A stretch of DNA of 32,769 nt from Candidatus Blautia stercoripullorum (GTDB lineage: Bacteria > Bacillota > Clostridia > Lachnospirales > Lachnospiraceae). A program made the translations under genes and the position numbers. Shown in pieces: positions 9,013-17,014 of the stretch. Below the pieces are notes generated by a model that saw nothing but the letters and a program-made list of their open reading frames with translations, made no database searches and had not been told where the DNA came from. The DNA lies in contig DWUX01000087.1 in assembly GCA_019120545.1 (NCBI GenBank), forward strand, positions 1 to 32,769, in the 5' to 3' direction. Positions within the stretch are counted from its first letter, which is position 1, and every line of letters begins with the position of its first letter.

Positions 9013-9687
9013 TTACAGAAAATCAAATCCTGTTTTATCCTTCAGATAGTAGCTCCTGTTAGGAACCAGGACATGCTGTTCCGGCACATCTTTTGCTGCA
9101 TATGCTCCGGCCCCAACATAGGCATATGAATGTACACACACATGATTATTAACACAAGAATTATTTCCTAAAAAGCAATGATTTTGAATCTTACTGTAGC
9201 CAGATAAACTAACAGAAGGCGCCAGATTATTAAAATCTCCCAAAATGTTATGATGAGGCAATACTACGTTAGGCCAGATAATGTTTCCACTACCCACAAT
9301 AGAATGGTGTTCTATAGATACATTCTGCATTATAATATTGCCTTCCCCAATTTTTTCTGTATCCACGCAGGCACTTTTATGTATCACATTGGGGATCTTA
9401 TATCCCTTTTCCTTAATTTGAAAAAATATTTCCATTCTTTGATCAAACATTTTTTTACCAATAAACCCCAGCACTATATCATAATCTTCAGGCGGACAAA
9501 TTTTTTCGATTTTTTCAAACGGCATCAGAGGTTTATTTTGATATTTATTCTCAGATATGTAATTTTCGTTAATTGTATATCCACAAATCTCACAATGATT
9601 CACTTTTTCCAGAACATAGGAAACTATATCAGAAAAGTCCCCTGTTCCAAAGACAATCACTTTTTTTCTTTCCATATTAAATCCCAT
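9013..9687 (-). CDS. NeuD/PglD-type sugar O- or N-acyltransferase
   Basis: 224 residues. A Rossmann-like N-terminus (KKVIVFGTGDFS) is followed by a left-handed beta helix of hexapeptide repeats (about 105-200), where a His-His pair (145-146, PHHNILGD) sits at the place of the catalytic His in this family. Members acetylate amino groups of nucleotide-activated 4-amino sugars (PglD) or hydroxyls of sialic acids (NeuD). It lies 11 bases after a divergent DegT-like aminotransferase, so N-acylation of that enzyme's product is the simplest reading (inference). The start is uncertain: the ATG at 9687 has a poor ribosome binding site, and Met5 (9675) would give the MERKKVIVFG start more usual for the family. 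Confidence 0.85.
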   Translation of the reverse strand: MGFNMERKKVIVFGTGDFSDIVSYVLEKVNHCEICGYTINENYISENKYQNKPLMPFEKIEKICPPEDYDIVLGFIGKKMFDQRMEIFFQIKEKGYKIPNVIHKSACVDTEKIGEGNIIMQNVSIEHHSIVGSGNIIWPNVVLPHHNILGDFNNLAPSVSLSGYSKIQNHCFLGNNSCVNNHVCVHSYAYVGAGAYAAKDVPEQHVLVPNRSYYLKDKTGFDFL

Positions 9688-9698
9688 CTTTCTAGTTT

Positions 9699-10661
9699 TT
9701 ATAGAAGTCCGATCACTATATCTGCAATATATTCCATATCTTCTATGTCATACCTCTGATCGACCGGTAAAAATACACCTTTCTCAGACATTTCATATTC
9801 AATGGTTCCATAGAAATCTTGACATATCAACTCTCTCCAAATTGCCGGTACATATATTTTCCGGTCGATCAACGCTCTTTTTATATTTCCAGATGGCAGA
9901 AATGGATATAAGTATAATGGATCCTCTGGTTCCTCCAGTTTAAAAAGATTATATTTACTCAGTTTTTTATGAAGCGCCTCAAAATTCTTTTTTCGTTTAT
10001 CCGCGGTATACTGATAATCAATACTGGACAGCATAGTTCTTGTCAGATCTGACATTGCGCAATAGTTATCCATAAAAAAAGAATCACTTTGAAGCTTTTC
10101 TTGATAAGAACTGTTTGTACCATATTCAAAGCTTTTAACCAGATATAGAAAATGATCTGAAATTTTACACTGTTTTAATTGAATATCTTTCAGATTCATT
10201 CCAACTAAAAATCCGCCGTCTGGAACGCCAAAAAACTTGCGGCAAGAATAAACATTAAATATGTCTTCTCTGAAAACAGGTGCTGAAAAAAAGGAATGTG
10301 TCTGATCAATTATGACATTTTTATAGCGGCCAAGAATCTCTTTGATTCTTTTATTCATACATCCGAAATAATTAACAAGAATAATTCCTTCATCTTCTCC
10401 TATATTATCCAGTACAGGGCATAAATGTTCATCCAGATAATATCGTTTTATAGAAATCCCTGTATTCTGAATCATTTTAAAGACGCTGCCACAAAAATAG
10501 TAAGGCACATGGATACTATGAATATCCATCATTTTCAGCGCATAATATATAGCCGCTTTTCCTGAATTTGTTCTTATTATATTCTCTTCACCATAGACTG
10601 AAAAAAAATCTTTTTCTATGTGCCCTTCAAAAGGCAGATAGCCTCCATATTCTTCTTTCAT
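9699..10661 (-). CDS. divergent short DegT-like PLP-dependent aminotransferase
   Basis: 320 residues, shorter than the usual 370-400 of DegT/DnrJ/EryC1/StrS enzymes. Key positions are still visible: the SGKAA turn (33-37) where the phosphate of PLP binds, Asp119 (IIDQTHSF) for the pyridine nitrogen, and Lys142 in SCRKFFGVPDGG, matching the SFHxxKxxxxGEGG lysine motif. The expected role is transamination of a keto-sugar nucleotide, feeding the adjacent NeuD/PglD-type acyltransferase. The sequence around the lysine (Arg before it, VPDGG after it) differs from both other aminotransferases of the locus, so the substrate may be unusual, or the enzyme may have another PLP chemistry. Function is inferred from motifs only. 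Confidence 0.7.
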   Translation of the reverse strand: MKEEYGGYLPFEGHIEKDFFSVYGEENIIRTNSGKAAIYYALKMMDIHSIHVPYYFCGSVFKMIQNTGISIKRYYLDEHLCPVLDNIGEDEGIILVNYFGCMNKRIKEILGRYKNVIIDQTHSFFSAPVFREDIFNVYSCRKFFGVPDGGFLVGMNLKDIQLKQCKISDHFLYLVKSFEYGTNSSYQEKLQSDSFFMDNYCAMSDLTRTMLSSIDYQYTADKRKKNFEALHKKLSKYNLFKLEEPEDPLYLYPFLPSGNIKRALIDRKIYVPAIWRELICQDFYGTIEYEMSEKGVFLPVDQRYDIEDMEYIADIVIGLL

Positions 10662-10672
10662 ATCTCTATCCC

Positions 10673-12037
10673 CTACTCTACATTTACAATAAGATTTACC
10701 TTTTTTCCGCCAGGAATACTGATTGTGACTTCCGTACTGCCTTTTTCATGAGAAAATATAAAGTCATTGGCGCAGACAGCAATCTGACTATTGTCAGAAG
10801 TGTATTTTTTATTTGCGAAATCCCAGAACACCGGCGTTTGAGAATACTCTATTTGTCTGTATTTCTCCTCTTCCATATAAACTTCTGTCTCTTTCAATTC
10901 TAAATTTCCGAAGCCTATATTGGCTATGACTTCTGGTACAAATAAAAGGAAGATTACTATAGCGATACCGGCAAATATTTTTTTACAATGGTTGGGCTGA
11001 CAGCAGAACTGATACATCCGCTGAAAATGAATGATTTTTTTGATCAAAACGATTCCCATTGCAGCTAATACAGAAACAACTGTAACTCTTATAAATATTC
11101 CCAGCAGATTCTCCGTGTAGTATATAAATCCGACAAAATAGCGGATAAAAACTGCATGGATCAAAAACATTTCAAATGAATACTTTCCTAAAAAAATCAA
11201 AGGCTTAAATACTGCCATATTTTCCACACGTATATCGGCCAAAAACATCATCATAATTAAGACTAAGATCCAGTCCAGGACATAATAACTCAGCATCTCA
11301 TCCAGATAAATCTGGCGGATTATTGTCACTAATAAAAACAATGCAATATACACCGGAATCCTTATATATAATTTCTGAGTTCCTGATCTTTTCGCCGCTG
11401 CCTGTTCAATGAAAATTTTTCTTTCTGCAAAAATCATCCCAAAAACAAAAAATGCAAAATAAATAATAACAGTATTTATACCATCGTTCAAAAGAAGGAT
11501 CACAGTAAAAAGAGGCAGCAGAATCCAGTTGAGTCTTTTTAGCTTTTTTATTACTGCATATAATATAGGAAAGCAAACATAGTAAAGTAATGTAGCAGAA
11601 ATATACCACCAGGAATTAACAAATTTAGGAGAACCTGTAAAATAAGAAATTCCCATTCCATCCATTAACACATAATAAAATGGATGCCCGGCGTAAACAG
11701 TCTGAAAGTTTCCTGTTATAATTCCTATAAATAAAGCGGCTAAAATAAAAACCAGCCAAAAAGTCAAAAATATTTTTATAATATGAACAGATACAAACTG
11801 TATTGTTTGCTTTATATTGGAGATCTGCTGCCTCTCATACGAGCAATAAAGTCCATATCCACTTAGAATCACAAAGATTGCCACACATATTTTCGCAAAT
11901 GACTGCAAATTGGAAACTAAGTCTATTCCAGAGACAAAAAAGGTTACTTCTGTTGACTGCCATCCATGATGGAGAAACAGAAATAAAATCGCAACACCTT
12001 TTAAAATCATGGTATCATTCTTTGTAAATCTGTTCAC
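10673..12037 (-). CDS. acyltransferase-3 membrane protein with C-terminal Big_2-like domain
   Basis: 454 residues, about ten membrane helices. The N-terminus has the K-x10-H motif of acyltransferase family 3 (Lys13, His24 in LKGVAILFLFLHH), as in O-antigen and peptidoglycan O-acetyltransferases, so it likely moves an acyl group across the membrane onto the polysaccharide. After the last helix, residues 381-454 read as a complete bacterial Ig-like Big_2 domain (YTSDNSQIAV, then SHEKGSTEVTIS, then a final NLIVNV strand). This tail is unusual for the family. The GTG start is supported by AGAGGAG nine bases upstream, inside the end of the previous gene, which points to translational coupling. Confidence 0.82.
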   Translation of the reverse strand: MNRFTKNDTMILKGVAILFLFLHHGWQSTEVTFFVSGIDLVSNLQSFAKICVAIFVILSGYGLYCSYERQQISNIKQTIQFVSVHIIKIFLTFWLVFILAALFIGIITGNFQTVYAGHPFYYVLMDGMGISYFTGSPKFVNSWWYISATLLYYVCFPILYAVIKKLKRLNWILLPLFTVILLLNDGINTVIIYFAFFVFGMIFAERKIFIEQAAAKRSGTQKLYIRIPVYIALFLLVTIIRQIYLDEMLSYYVLDWILVLIMMMFLADIRVENMAVFKPLIFLGKYSFEMFLIHAVFIRYFVGFIYYTENLLGIFIRVTVVSVLAAMGIVLIKKIIHFQRMYQFCCQPNHCKKIFAGIAIVIFLLFVPEVIANIGFGNLELKETEVYMEEEKYRQIEYSQTPVFWDFANKKYTSDNSQIAVCANDFIFSHEKGSTEVTISIPGGKKVNLIVNVE

Positions 12038-12038
12038 T

Positions 12039-13937
12039 TTATTCTACTCCTCTAATAATCGCATCTGTTTCTTCAAGATTCTCTCCCGATCCTGGAACTA
12101 ATACCATATAGTAATCATTTATGTATTCCATGTCATAATTATTTTCCCACAAGAAACTGATAAATTGCTCTTTTTTTCCTTCATAATCGCTATTGTTCTC
12201 TATCGCATAGTTTTCCTCAAGCGTTTCTTCATCAAAACCATAAGAATAGTTTGTGCGGCAGAATAATACTACAGGAAGAGCATCCCCATATTTATCCTTG
12301 GCAGATGCAAGATCTGCCTGATATTGTTCCAAGCTATATGTGTTCGGTGTTACCCAAGCAGTTGTATACGATTCTTTGTCCGTCATATAATAAAACAGAA
12401 GAGAACTTCCAAATACCATCAGCGGCTGATCTTTATCAGACACCTCGTCAATAGCTCCTAATACTCCGTTTATTGAATCTGCCTCCCTCTGAGTGGTAAG
12501 TATTCCTCTTACCTTTTCCGAATTTACTGTGGCGGTCAATTCTAAACGATTTACAGAATCATAATTGAAGGTGTAATAAATCATATGCATAAATTTTGCC
12601 ATAAACATAACTAAAAACAGGAGAAAAACCTTGGTAATATTTTTTTTCTGTATGTAAACCCCTGTTTTCATATAAAAGAGCCGTCCGGCCTTCAATATAT
12701 TCTCATTGAAAAAGATTTCTTTTACTGCTGCTACAAAAACCGGACCCATAAGCCATAGTCCCAGTACAATATGTTTTGTTCCAGTATTAGATCCTGCGAT
12801 TGTAAGTACTACCAGCAGATAAGCGCCTATGATCATTAACGTTTTTTTTCTGTTTTCTTCTCCGTTTTTAAAACCATTGACTGCATAAAAAAGGAAAGCA
12901 AAAACATACATGACCCCTATAACAAATCGAGGACCTGTTGTCATCTGCGGCCAGGTTTCGGCCGGATTAATGTCGTAAGCAAAAAACATTTCATATGCAC
13001 ATATAATTACTATAGCAATCCCTAAAACAATACAAAAGAAACGTTTCATCTTAGTTTTTGTTTTTGTATATGCAATACTGACTCCAATCCCGGCTATAAA
13101 AATGCTAGTGACATATATGAAACCTGAAGCCATAACTTTCATATTTTCAAAAACCAGTGTATATAGCAAGTTATAAAATCCATATGCTGTGGAATTATCT
13201 GATGCGATATTACTCAGACGAAAGATATTGTTTATAAAATATTCATCCAGATTGGTTGCTACTAAGGCACCTGCAAAAATCAGGAATACTATAGCTGCTC
13301 CTACTACATAGGAAAGCACATGCTTCCAGAAGGTTTTCCAGCTTCTTTCATGCATAACCGTATCATATAGATATAGGAAAAATGTTACTGCAGCTACTAC
13401 GCTGCCCACTCTGGAAAAGACCAGCAGCATGTAGACCATACCAGACAAAAAACTTAATATAAATTTTTCTTTGATAATAGCTTTATACTGAAGACAAATA
13501 ATCACAGTCAGCAGAAAGGCATTAAATTGGTGATAATTGAAAATATTTAAATATGTATCAGCTGCCATTATCGAAAGAAAACTTCCAAGAAGAATACAAG
13601 TTTTTCCTAATACATTTTTAAAGGTAATGTATACAATAATAACTATACTCCATTCCAGAAGGACTTCTAAAAAATTAAATGCTAAAAGTCCTAACTCCCC
13701 AAAGGCCTGATCCCATAAATATCCTATAACAGTGGTAAAAAAAGTTGTATAATTGATTTTTTCAGGATTTGAAGCCAAATTTTCAAACGCAAACAAATGA
13801 TATCCGGTATCTCCTAAGTCCAGTCCCAAAAAAGCTCCTGTCAAAGGATAAATCATGATTAAGATTACCAAAAATACTTTCAATACCGTTTCTATCTTTT
13901 TATGATGATTTTTCTCCTGTACTGTCTTTCCTTTCAT
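12039..13937 (-). CDS. large polytopic membrane protein, GT-C-like glycosyltransferase candidate
   Basis: 632 residues with about a dozen hydrophobic helices and a soluble C-terminal region of about 140 residues after the last helix. Just after the first helix is LGLDLGDTGYHL, an acidic first external loop as found in GT-C enzymes that use polyprenyl-phosphate-sugar donors. Its start overlaps the stop of the RraA-like gene by four bases (ATGA), and the next gene starts one base after its own stop, so expression is coupled on both sides. It could be the transferase that uses the Und-P-sugar made by the GtrB-like enzyme further down (inference). No family name can be given with certainty. Confidence 0.65.
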   Translation of the reverse strand: MKGKTVQEKNHHKKIETVLKVFLVILIMIYPLTGAFLGLDLGDTGYHLFAFENLASNPEKINYTTFFTTVIGYLWDQAFGELGLLAFNFLEVLLEWSIVIIVYITFKNVLGKTCILLGSFLSIMAADTYLNIFNYHQFNAFLLTVIICLQYKAIIKEKFILSFLSGMVYMLLVFSRVGSVVAAVTFFLYLYDTVMHERSWKTFWKHVLSYVVGAAIVFLIFAGALVATNLDEYFINNIFRLSNIASDNSTAYGFYNLLYTLVFENMKVMASGFIYVTSIFIAGIGVSIAYTKTKTKMKRFFCIVLGIAIVIICAYEMFFAYDINPAETWPQMTTGPRFVIGVMYVFAFLFYAVNGFKNGEENRKKTLMIIGAYLLVVLTIAGSNTGTKHIVLGLWLMGPVFVAAVKEIFFNENILKAGRLFYMKTGVYIQKKNITKVFLLFLVMFMAKFMHMIYYTFNYDSVNRLELTATVNSEKVRGILTTQREADSINGVLGAIDEVSDKDQPLMVFGSSLLFYYMTDKESYTTAWVTPNTYSLEQYQADLASAKDKYGDALPVVLFCRTNYSYGFDEETLEENYAIENNSDYEGKKEQFISFLWENNYDMEYINDYYMVLVPGSGENLEETDAIIRGVE

Positions 13938-14596
13938 CTCTTTTCCTCTTCTGATTTCAAATATTTTTTTAGACAGACGATATCAAATGTATCCCATTTA
14001 TAGCGGTCAAGATAAGTAAACCAAATATCCTCCTGTTCCTCTATCTGGTTTAATTTCTGTATAAATTCTCTGGTATGAAGTTCTTTTGGAATAATAACAA
14101 CCCCTGAATCATCACATACAGCGATGCTTCCATCATACATCTCATAGTGGGCCTTCCGTATTCCTTCATCCAGTTCCCTTTCTGGTTTTTTATTAAAACA
14201 GCCAATGGGACTCAGACCTTTACACCAAACCGGATAATTCTGTTTGATCAGGTCGTTTCCATCTCGTAAATTCCCATTTGTAATAACAGCAGCAGCTTCT
14301 TTATACAGAACAATGAATTTTGTTACTAATTCTCCAATAGTAGAACGATCCCCACAGTTAAAAGCTTCTATAAGCACGATATCCCCTGGCTGGGTATCTC
14401 GAATCTGTTCATGCACTGTGTAATTTGAATTATCATATGCGTAGACCCAGCGCACAGTCCCTACGGCAAAATGTCCTCTGTTAACAGCATGAGAATTTTC
14501 AAATAAACCTGTCTTTCCCATGCAATCGGCAACCTCTGTAGTTGATATTTTATTCTTCTTTATCAGTTCGATCATTTCTTCTTTTATTCCGCTCAT
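13934..14596 (-). CDS. RraA-family protein (possible aldolase)
   Basis: 220 residues. The sequence follows the RraA/HMG-CHA aldolase fold: STTEVADCMGKTG near the N-terminus, GDRSTIGELV (82-91), and NGNLRD with Arg111-Asp112, the pair that binds the oxo-acid and metal in aldolase members. Members are either class II pyruvate aldolases or RNase E regulators; Firmicutes commonly lack RNase E, and the Arg-Asp pair is kept, so an enzyme is more likely. It lies between an ATP-grasp gene and a GT-C-like gene in a polysaccharide operon, an uncommon place. It may make or break a small carboxylic acid that decorates the glycan (inference). ATG overlaps the downstream gene by ATGA at its end. Confidence 0.8.
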   Translation of the reverse strand: MSGIKEEMIELIKKNKISTTEVADCMGKTGLFENSHAVNRGHFAVGTVRWVYAYDNSNYTVHEQIRDTQPGDIVLIEAFNCGDRSTIGELVTKFIVLYKEAAAVITNGNLRDGNDLIKQNYPVWCKGLSPIGCFNKKPERELDEGIRKAHYEMYDGSIAVCDDSGVVIIPKELHTREFIQKLNQIEEQEDIWFTYLDRYKWDTFDIVCLKKYLKSEEEKR

Positions 14597-14615
14597 ATCT
14601 TACCTCCTAAACAAA

Positions 14616-15833
14616 TCAAGAAATCACTTTTATCGTTGTTTCCACCTTTTTCATAAGATCTCTTAATTCTTTTTCACTTTCGCCATAGGCAATATAATAT
14701 CCAGCCCTTGATCGGTCATCTTCAGCTCTGCAAATTATATCTCCCAGTTGAAAATCAAGCCCTATATCAATGACCTGTGGAATCTGCTTTACTTCATCCA
14801 ATCCGTGAATTTCTTTCACAGGTCTTCCTGTTACCTCAAAATCTAGGAATTTTAATACTGCACATCTGTTTTTATAGCTTGGATCAATTTGAATCTTATC
14901 CCCGGCATCAATACCTAAAGCATGGCAGATTAAATACTTGTAATTATCTACACCGCTCATCAGAGGAACGATATGTGAAGCGATTTTAGTTCCGCCGCCT
15001 CTTGCAGCCATCTCGATCAAAATATATTCACCATTCTCAAATTTGTATTCTGCATGAGTTAATCCATAAGGAAGTCCTGTAGCGTCAATTAATCGATTAT
15101 TCGTATGTCCCAATTTTTCATAGTCATATTTTTCGTTGATATTTGAAAAAAACAGCTCACTTGCAATGCTTTTATTGTAATCAAAGTGTTTTTTCTGTGA
15201 AATGCACACCGTCACATGACCATTAGGCGTTTTGATACCATCTACTGTAAATTCCGTTCCCTCAATATATCTCTCAGCAATTACACTCTTTTTGTCATCT
15301 GAATACTGTCTGGCATCATTAAAATATTCTCCTATTTTATCTTTGTCAGCCATGGTAATCGTATGGACGCCTCTGCTTGACTGGCTGTCAATAGGCTTAA
15401 TTATTATCTTTTTCCCTAATTTTTCCAAAAATTCCAAGATTTCTTCTGCACATTCACATTTTTTATATTCGGGATAAAGGAAACCATGATCTCTGCAAAA
15501 TTTGCGCATTTCAAATTTGTCAGTAAAAAGCTTTGCATATAATTGCCCGATAGACGGCAATTTTAATTGATCCGCTACATATGCTACCGTGGGAACTGCA
15601 ATATCACTCTGATCCGTAACTACACCATCTATATGATTTTGCATTGCGATCTGCAAATTTTTTTCTTTGTCTCTTACATCCGCAACAGCAGTAACATCCG
15701 CATATTTAAAACCTGGAGAATCTTCATACAAATTTGAGTTCACTACAAAGCAGCCCAATTCTTTAGCTCTTTTCACAAGAGGAACCTGCCATGTTCCTCC
15801 GGCAATAATCATAAGTCTTTTATTAATCTGCAC
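14616..15833 (-). CDS. ATP-grasp carboxylate-amine ligase-like protein
   Basis: 405 residues with the given start. An N-terminal Rossmann-like part (LMIIAGGTWQVPLVKRAKELG) leads into an ATP-grasp domain with the nucleotide-binding IIIKPIDSQSSRGV segment, AERYIEGTEFTVDG, and the metal-binding LIEMAARGGGTKIASHIVP segment. Such enzymes join a carboxylate to an amine through an acyl phosphate. Next to a WecE-like aminotransferase it could couple an acid or amino acid to an amino sugar (inference). The frame is open upstream to a TTG at 15869 that overlaps the previous gene, but GAAAGGAAG nine bases before the GTG at 15831-15833 supports the shorter form. The substrate is unknown. Confidence 0.82.
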   Translation of the reverse strand: MQINKRLMIIAGGTWQVPLVKRAKELGCFVVNSNLYEDSPGFKYADVTAVADVRDKEKNLQIAMQNHIDGVVTDQSDIAVPTVAYVADQLKLPSIGQLYAKLFTDKFEMRKFCRDHGFLYPEYKKCECAEEILEFLEKLGKKIIIKPIDSQSSRGVHTITMADKDKIGEYFNDARQYSDDKKSVIAERYIEGTEFTVDGIKTPNGHVTVCISQKKHFDYNKSIASELFFSNINEKYDYEKLGHTNNRLIDATGLPYGLTHAEYKFENGEYILIEMAARGGGTKIASHIVPLMSGVDNYKYLICHALGIDAGDKIQIDPSYKNRCAVLKFLDFEVTGRPVKEIHGLDEVKQIPQVIDIGLDFQLGDIICRAEDDRSRAGYYIAYGESEKELRDLMKKVETTIKVIS

Positions 15834-15861
15834 CTTTATGTACTTCCTTTCACATATATAC

Positions 15862-16992
15862 TTATCCAAGATAAAATCTCTTTACCTGTTCCACAACAAA
15901 TTCTATATCTTTCTTCTCTAAATGATAATACATGGGCAGTCTGAGAAGTCTCTCACTTTCTTTTGTAGTATACCTATCTTCGCCATAAAAAGTTCCGTAT
16001 TTTCTGCCCGCAGGAGATGAATGTAAAGGTATATAGTGAAAAACCGCTTTTATTCCTTTTGCTTCCAGATAAGCGATCAAATCCTGTCTCTCTTCTAAAT
16101 CTTTCGTTTTAATATAAAACATATGAGCATTATGAGTGCACTCTTTGGGTATTACTGGAAGCTGTATATATCCCTTTTCCTCCAACTCTTTCAAACTGCT
16201 AAAATACATATTCCAGGATCTCATTCTATTGTCTAAAATAGTATCCGCCACTTCCAGCTGGGCCCAAAGATATGCCGCATTCAGCTCGCTGGGAAGATAA
16301 GAGGAGCCTGCGTCCATCCAGGTATATTTATCAATCTGTCCCCTGAAAAATTTGCTCCTGTTGGTTCCTTTTTCCCGGATGATCTCGGCACGCTCGATAT
16401 TTTCCGGGTCTTTGATCAGAAGGGCTCCCCCTTCTCCCATACTGTAATTTTTTGTTTCATGGAAGCTGTAGCAGCCATAATCTCCGATGGTGCCAAGCTG
16501 TCTGCCTTTGTATGTAGAGAGCACTCCCTGAGCGGCATCTTCGATCACAGACAAATGATATTTTTCTGCAATGCCGCATATGGTATCCATCTCACAGGCC
16601 ACTCCTGCATAATGTACCGGGACAATAGCTTTGGTCCTTTCTGTCACAGCCTCTTCGATCAGATTTTCATCTATATTCATCGTATCCGGCCGGATATCTA
16701 CAAAAACTGCCTTTGCTCCCCGCAGTACAAAAGCGTCTGCCGTAGAGACAAAGGTATAAGAAGGCATGATCACCTCGTCTCCCGGCTGGATATCTGCCAG
16801 AATCGCCGCCATCTCTGTGGCATGTGTGCAGGAAGTAGTCAGCAAAGCTTTCGCTGTACCGGTTTTCTGCTCCAGCCATGCCGAACATTTTTTTGTAAAA
16901 ACCCCGTCCCCGCAGATCTTTTTGTTCTCAATAGCCTCCTTAATATATTTCATTTCATTTCCCACTACAGGCGGCACATTAAAACTTATCAT
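15862..16992 (-). CDS. wecE: dTDP-4-amino-4,6-dideoxygalactose transaminase (WecE/RffA)
   Basis: 376 residues, the same length as Escherichia coli WecE as I recall it, with the same landmark stretches: CGDGVFT, SYTFVSTADAFVLRGAK, DTMNIDE, VPVHYAGVACEMDTI, EDAAQGV and the PLP lysine Lys181 in SFHETKNYSMGEGG. WecE converts dTDP-4-keto-6-deoxyglucose to dTDP-Fuc4N. The ATG at 16990-16992 follows AGAAGGAG by about ten bases, so the longer open frame to 17079 is not used. The dTDP-glucose dehydratase and pyrophosphorylase that supply the substrate are not in the window. The next two genes are ATP-grasp and RraA-like, so the amino group is probably not simply acetylated by a WecD-type enzyme, none of which is seen. 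Confidence 0.93.
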   Translation of the reverse strand: MISFNVPPVVGNEMKYIKEAIENKKICGDGVFTKKCSAWLEQKTGTAKALLTTSCTHATEMAAILADIQPGDEVIMPSYTFVSTADAFVLRGAKAVFVDIRPDTMNIDENLIEEAVTERTKAIVPVHYAGVACEMDTICGIAEKYHLSVIEDAAQGVLSTYKGRQLGTIGDYGCYSFHETKNYSMGEGGALLIKDPENIERAEIIREKGTNRSKFFRGQIDKYTWMDAGSSYLPSELNAAYLWAQLEVADTILDNRMRSWNMYFSSLKELEEKGYIQLPVIPKECTHNAHMFYIKTKDLEERQDLIAYLEAKGIKAVFHYIPLHSSPAGRKYGTFYGEDRYTTKESERLLRLPMYYHLEKKDIEFVVEQVKRFYLG

Positions 16993-17014
16993 CTTTTGCT
17001 TTCTCCTTCTTTTT

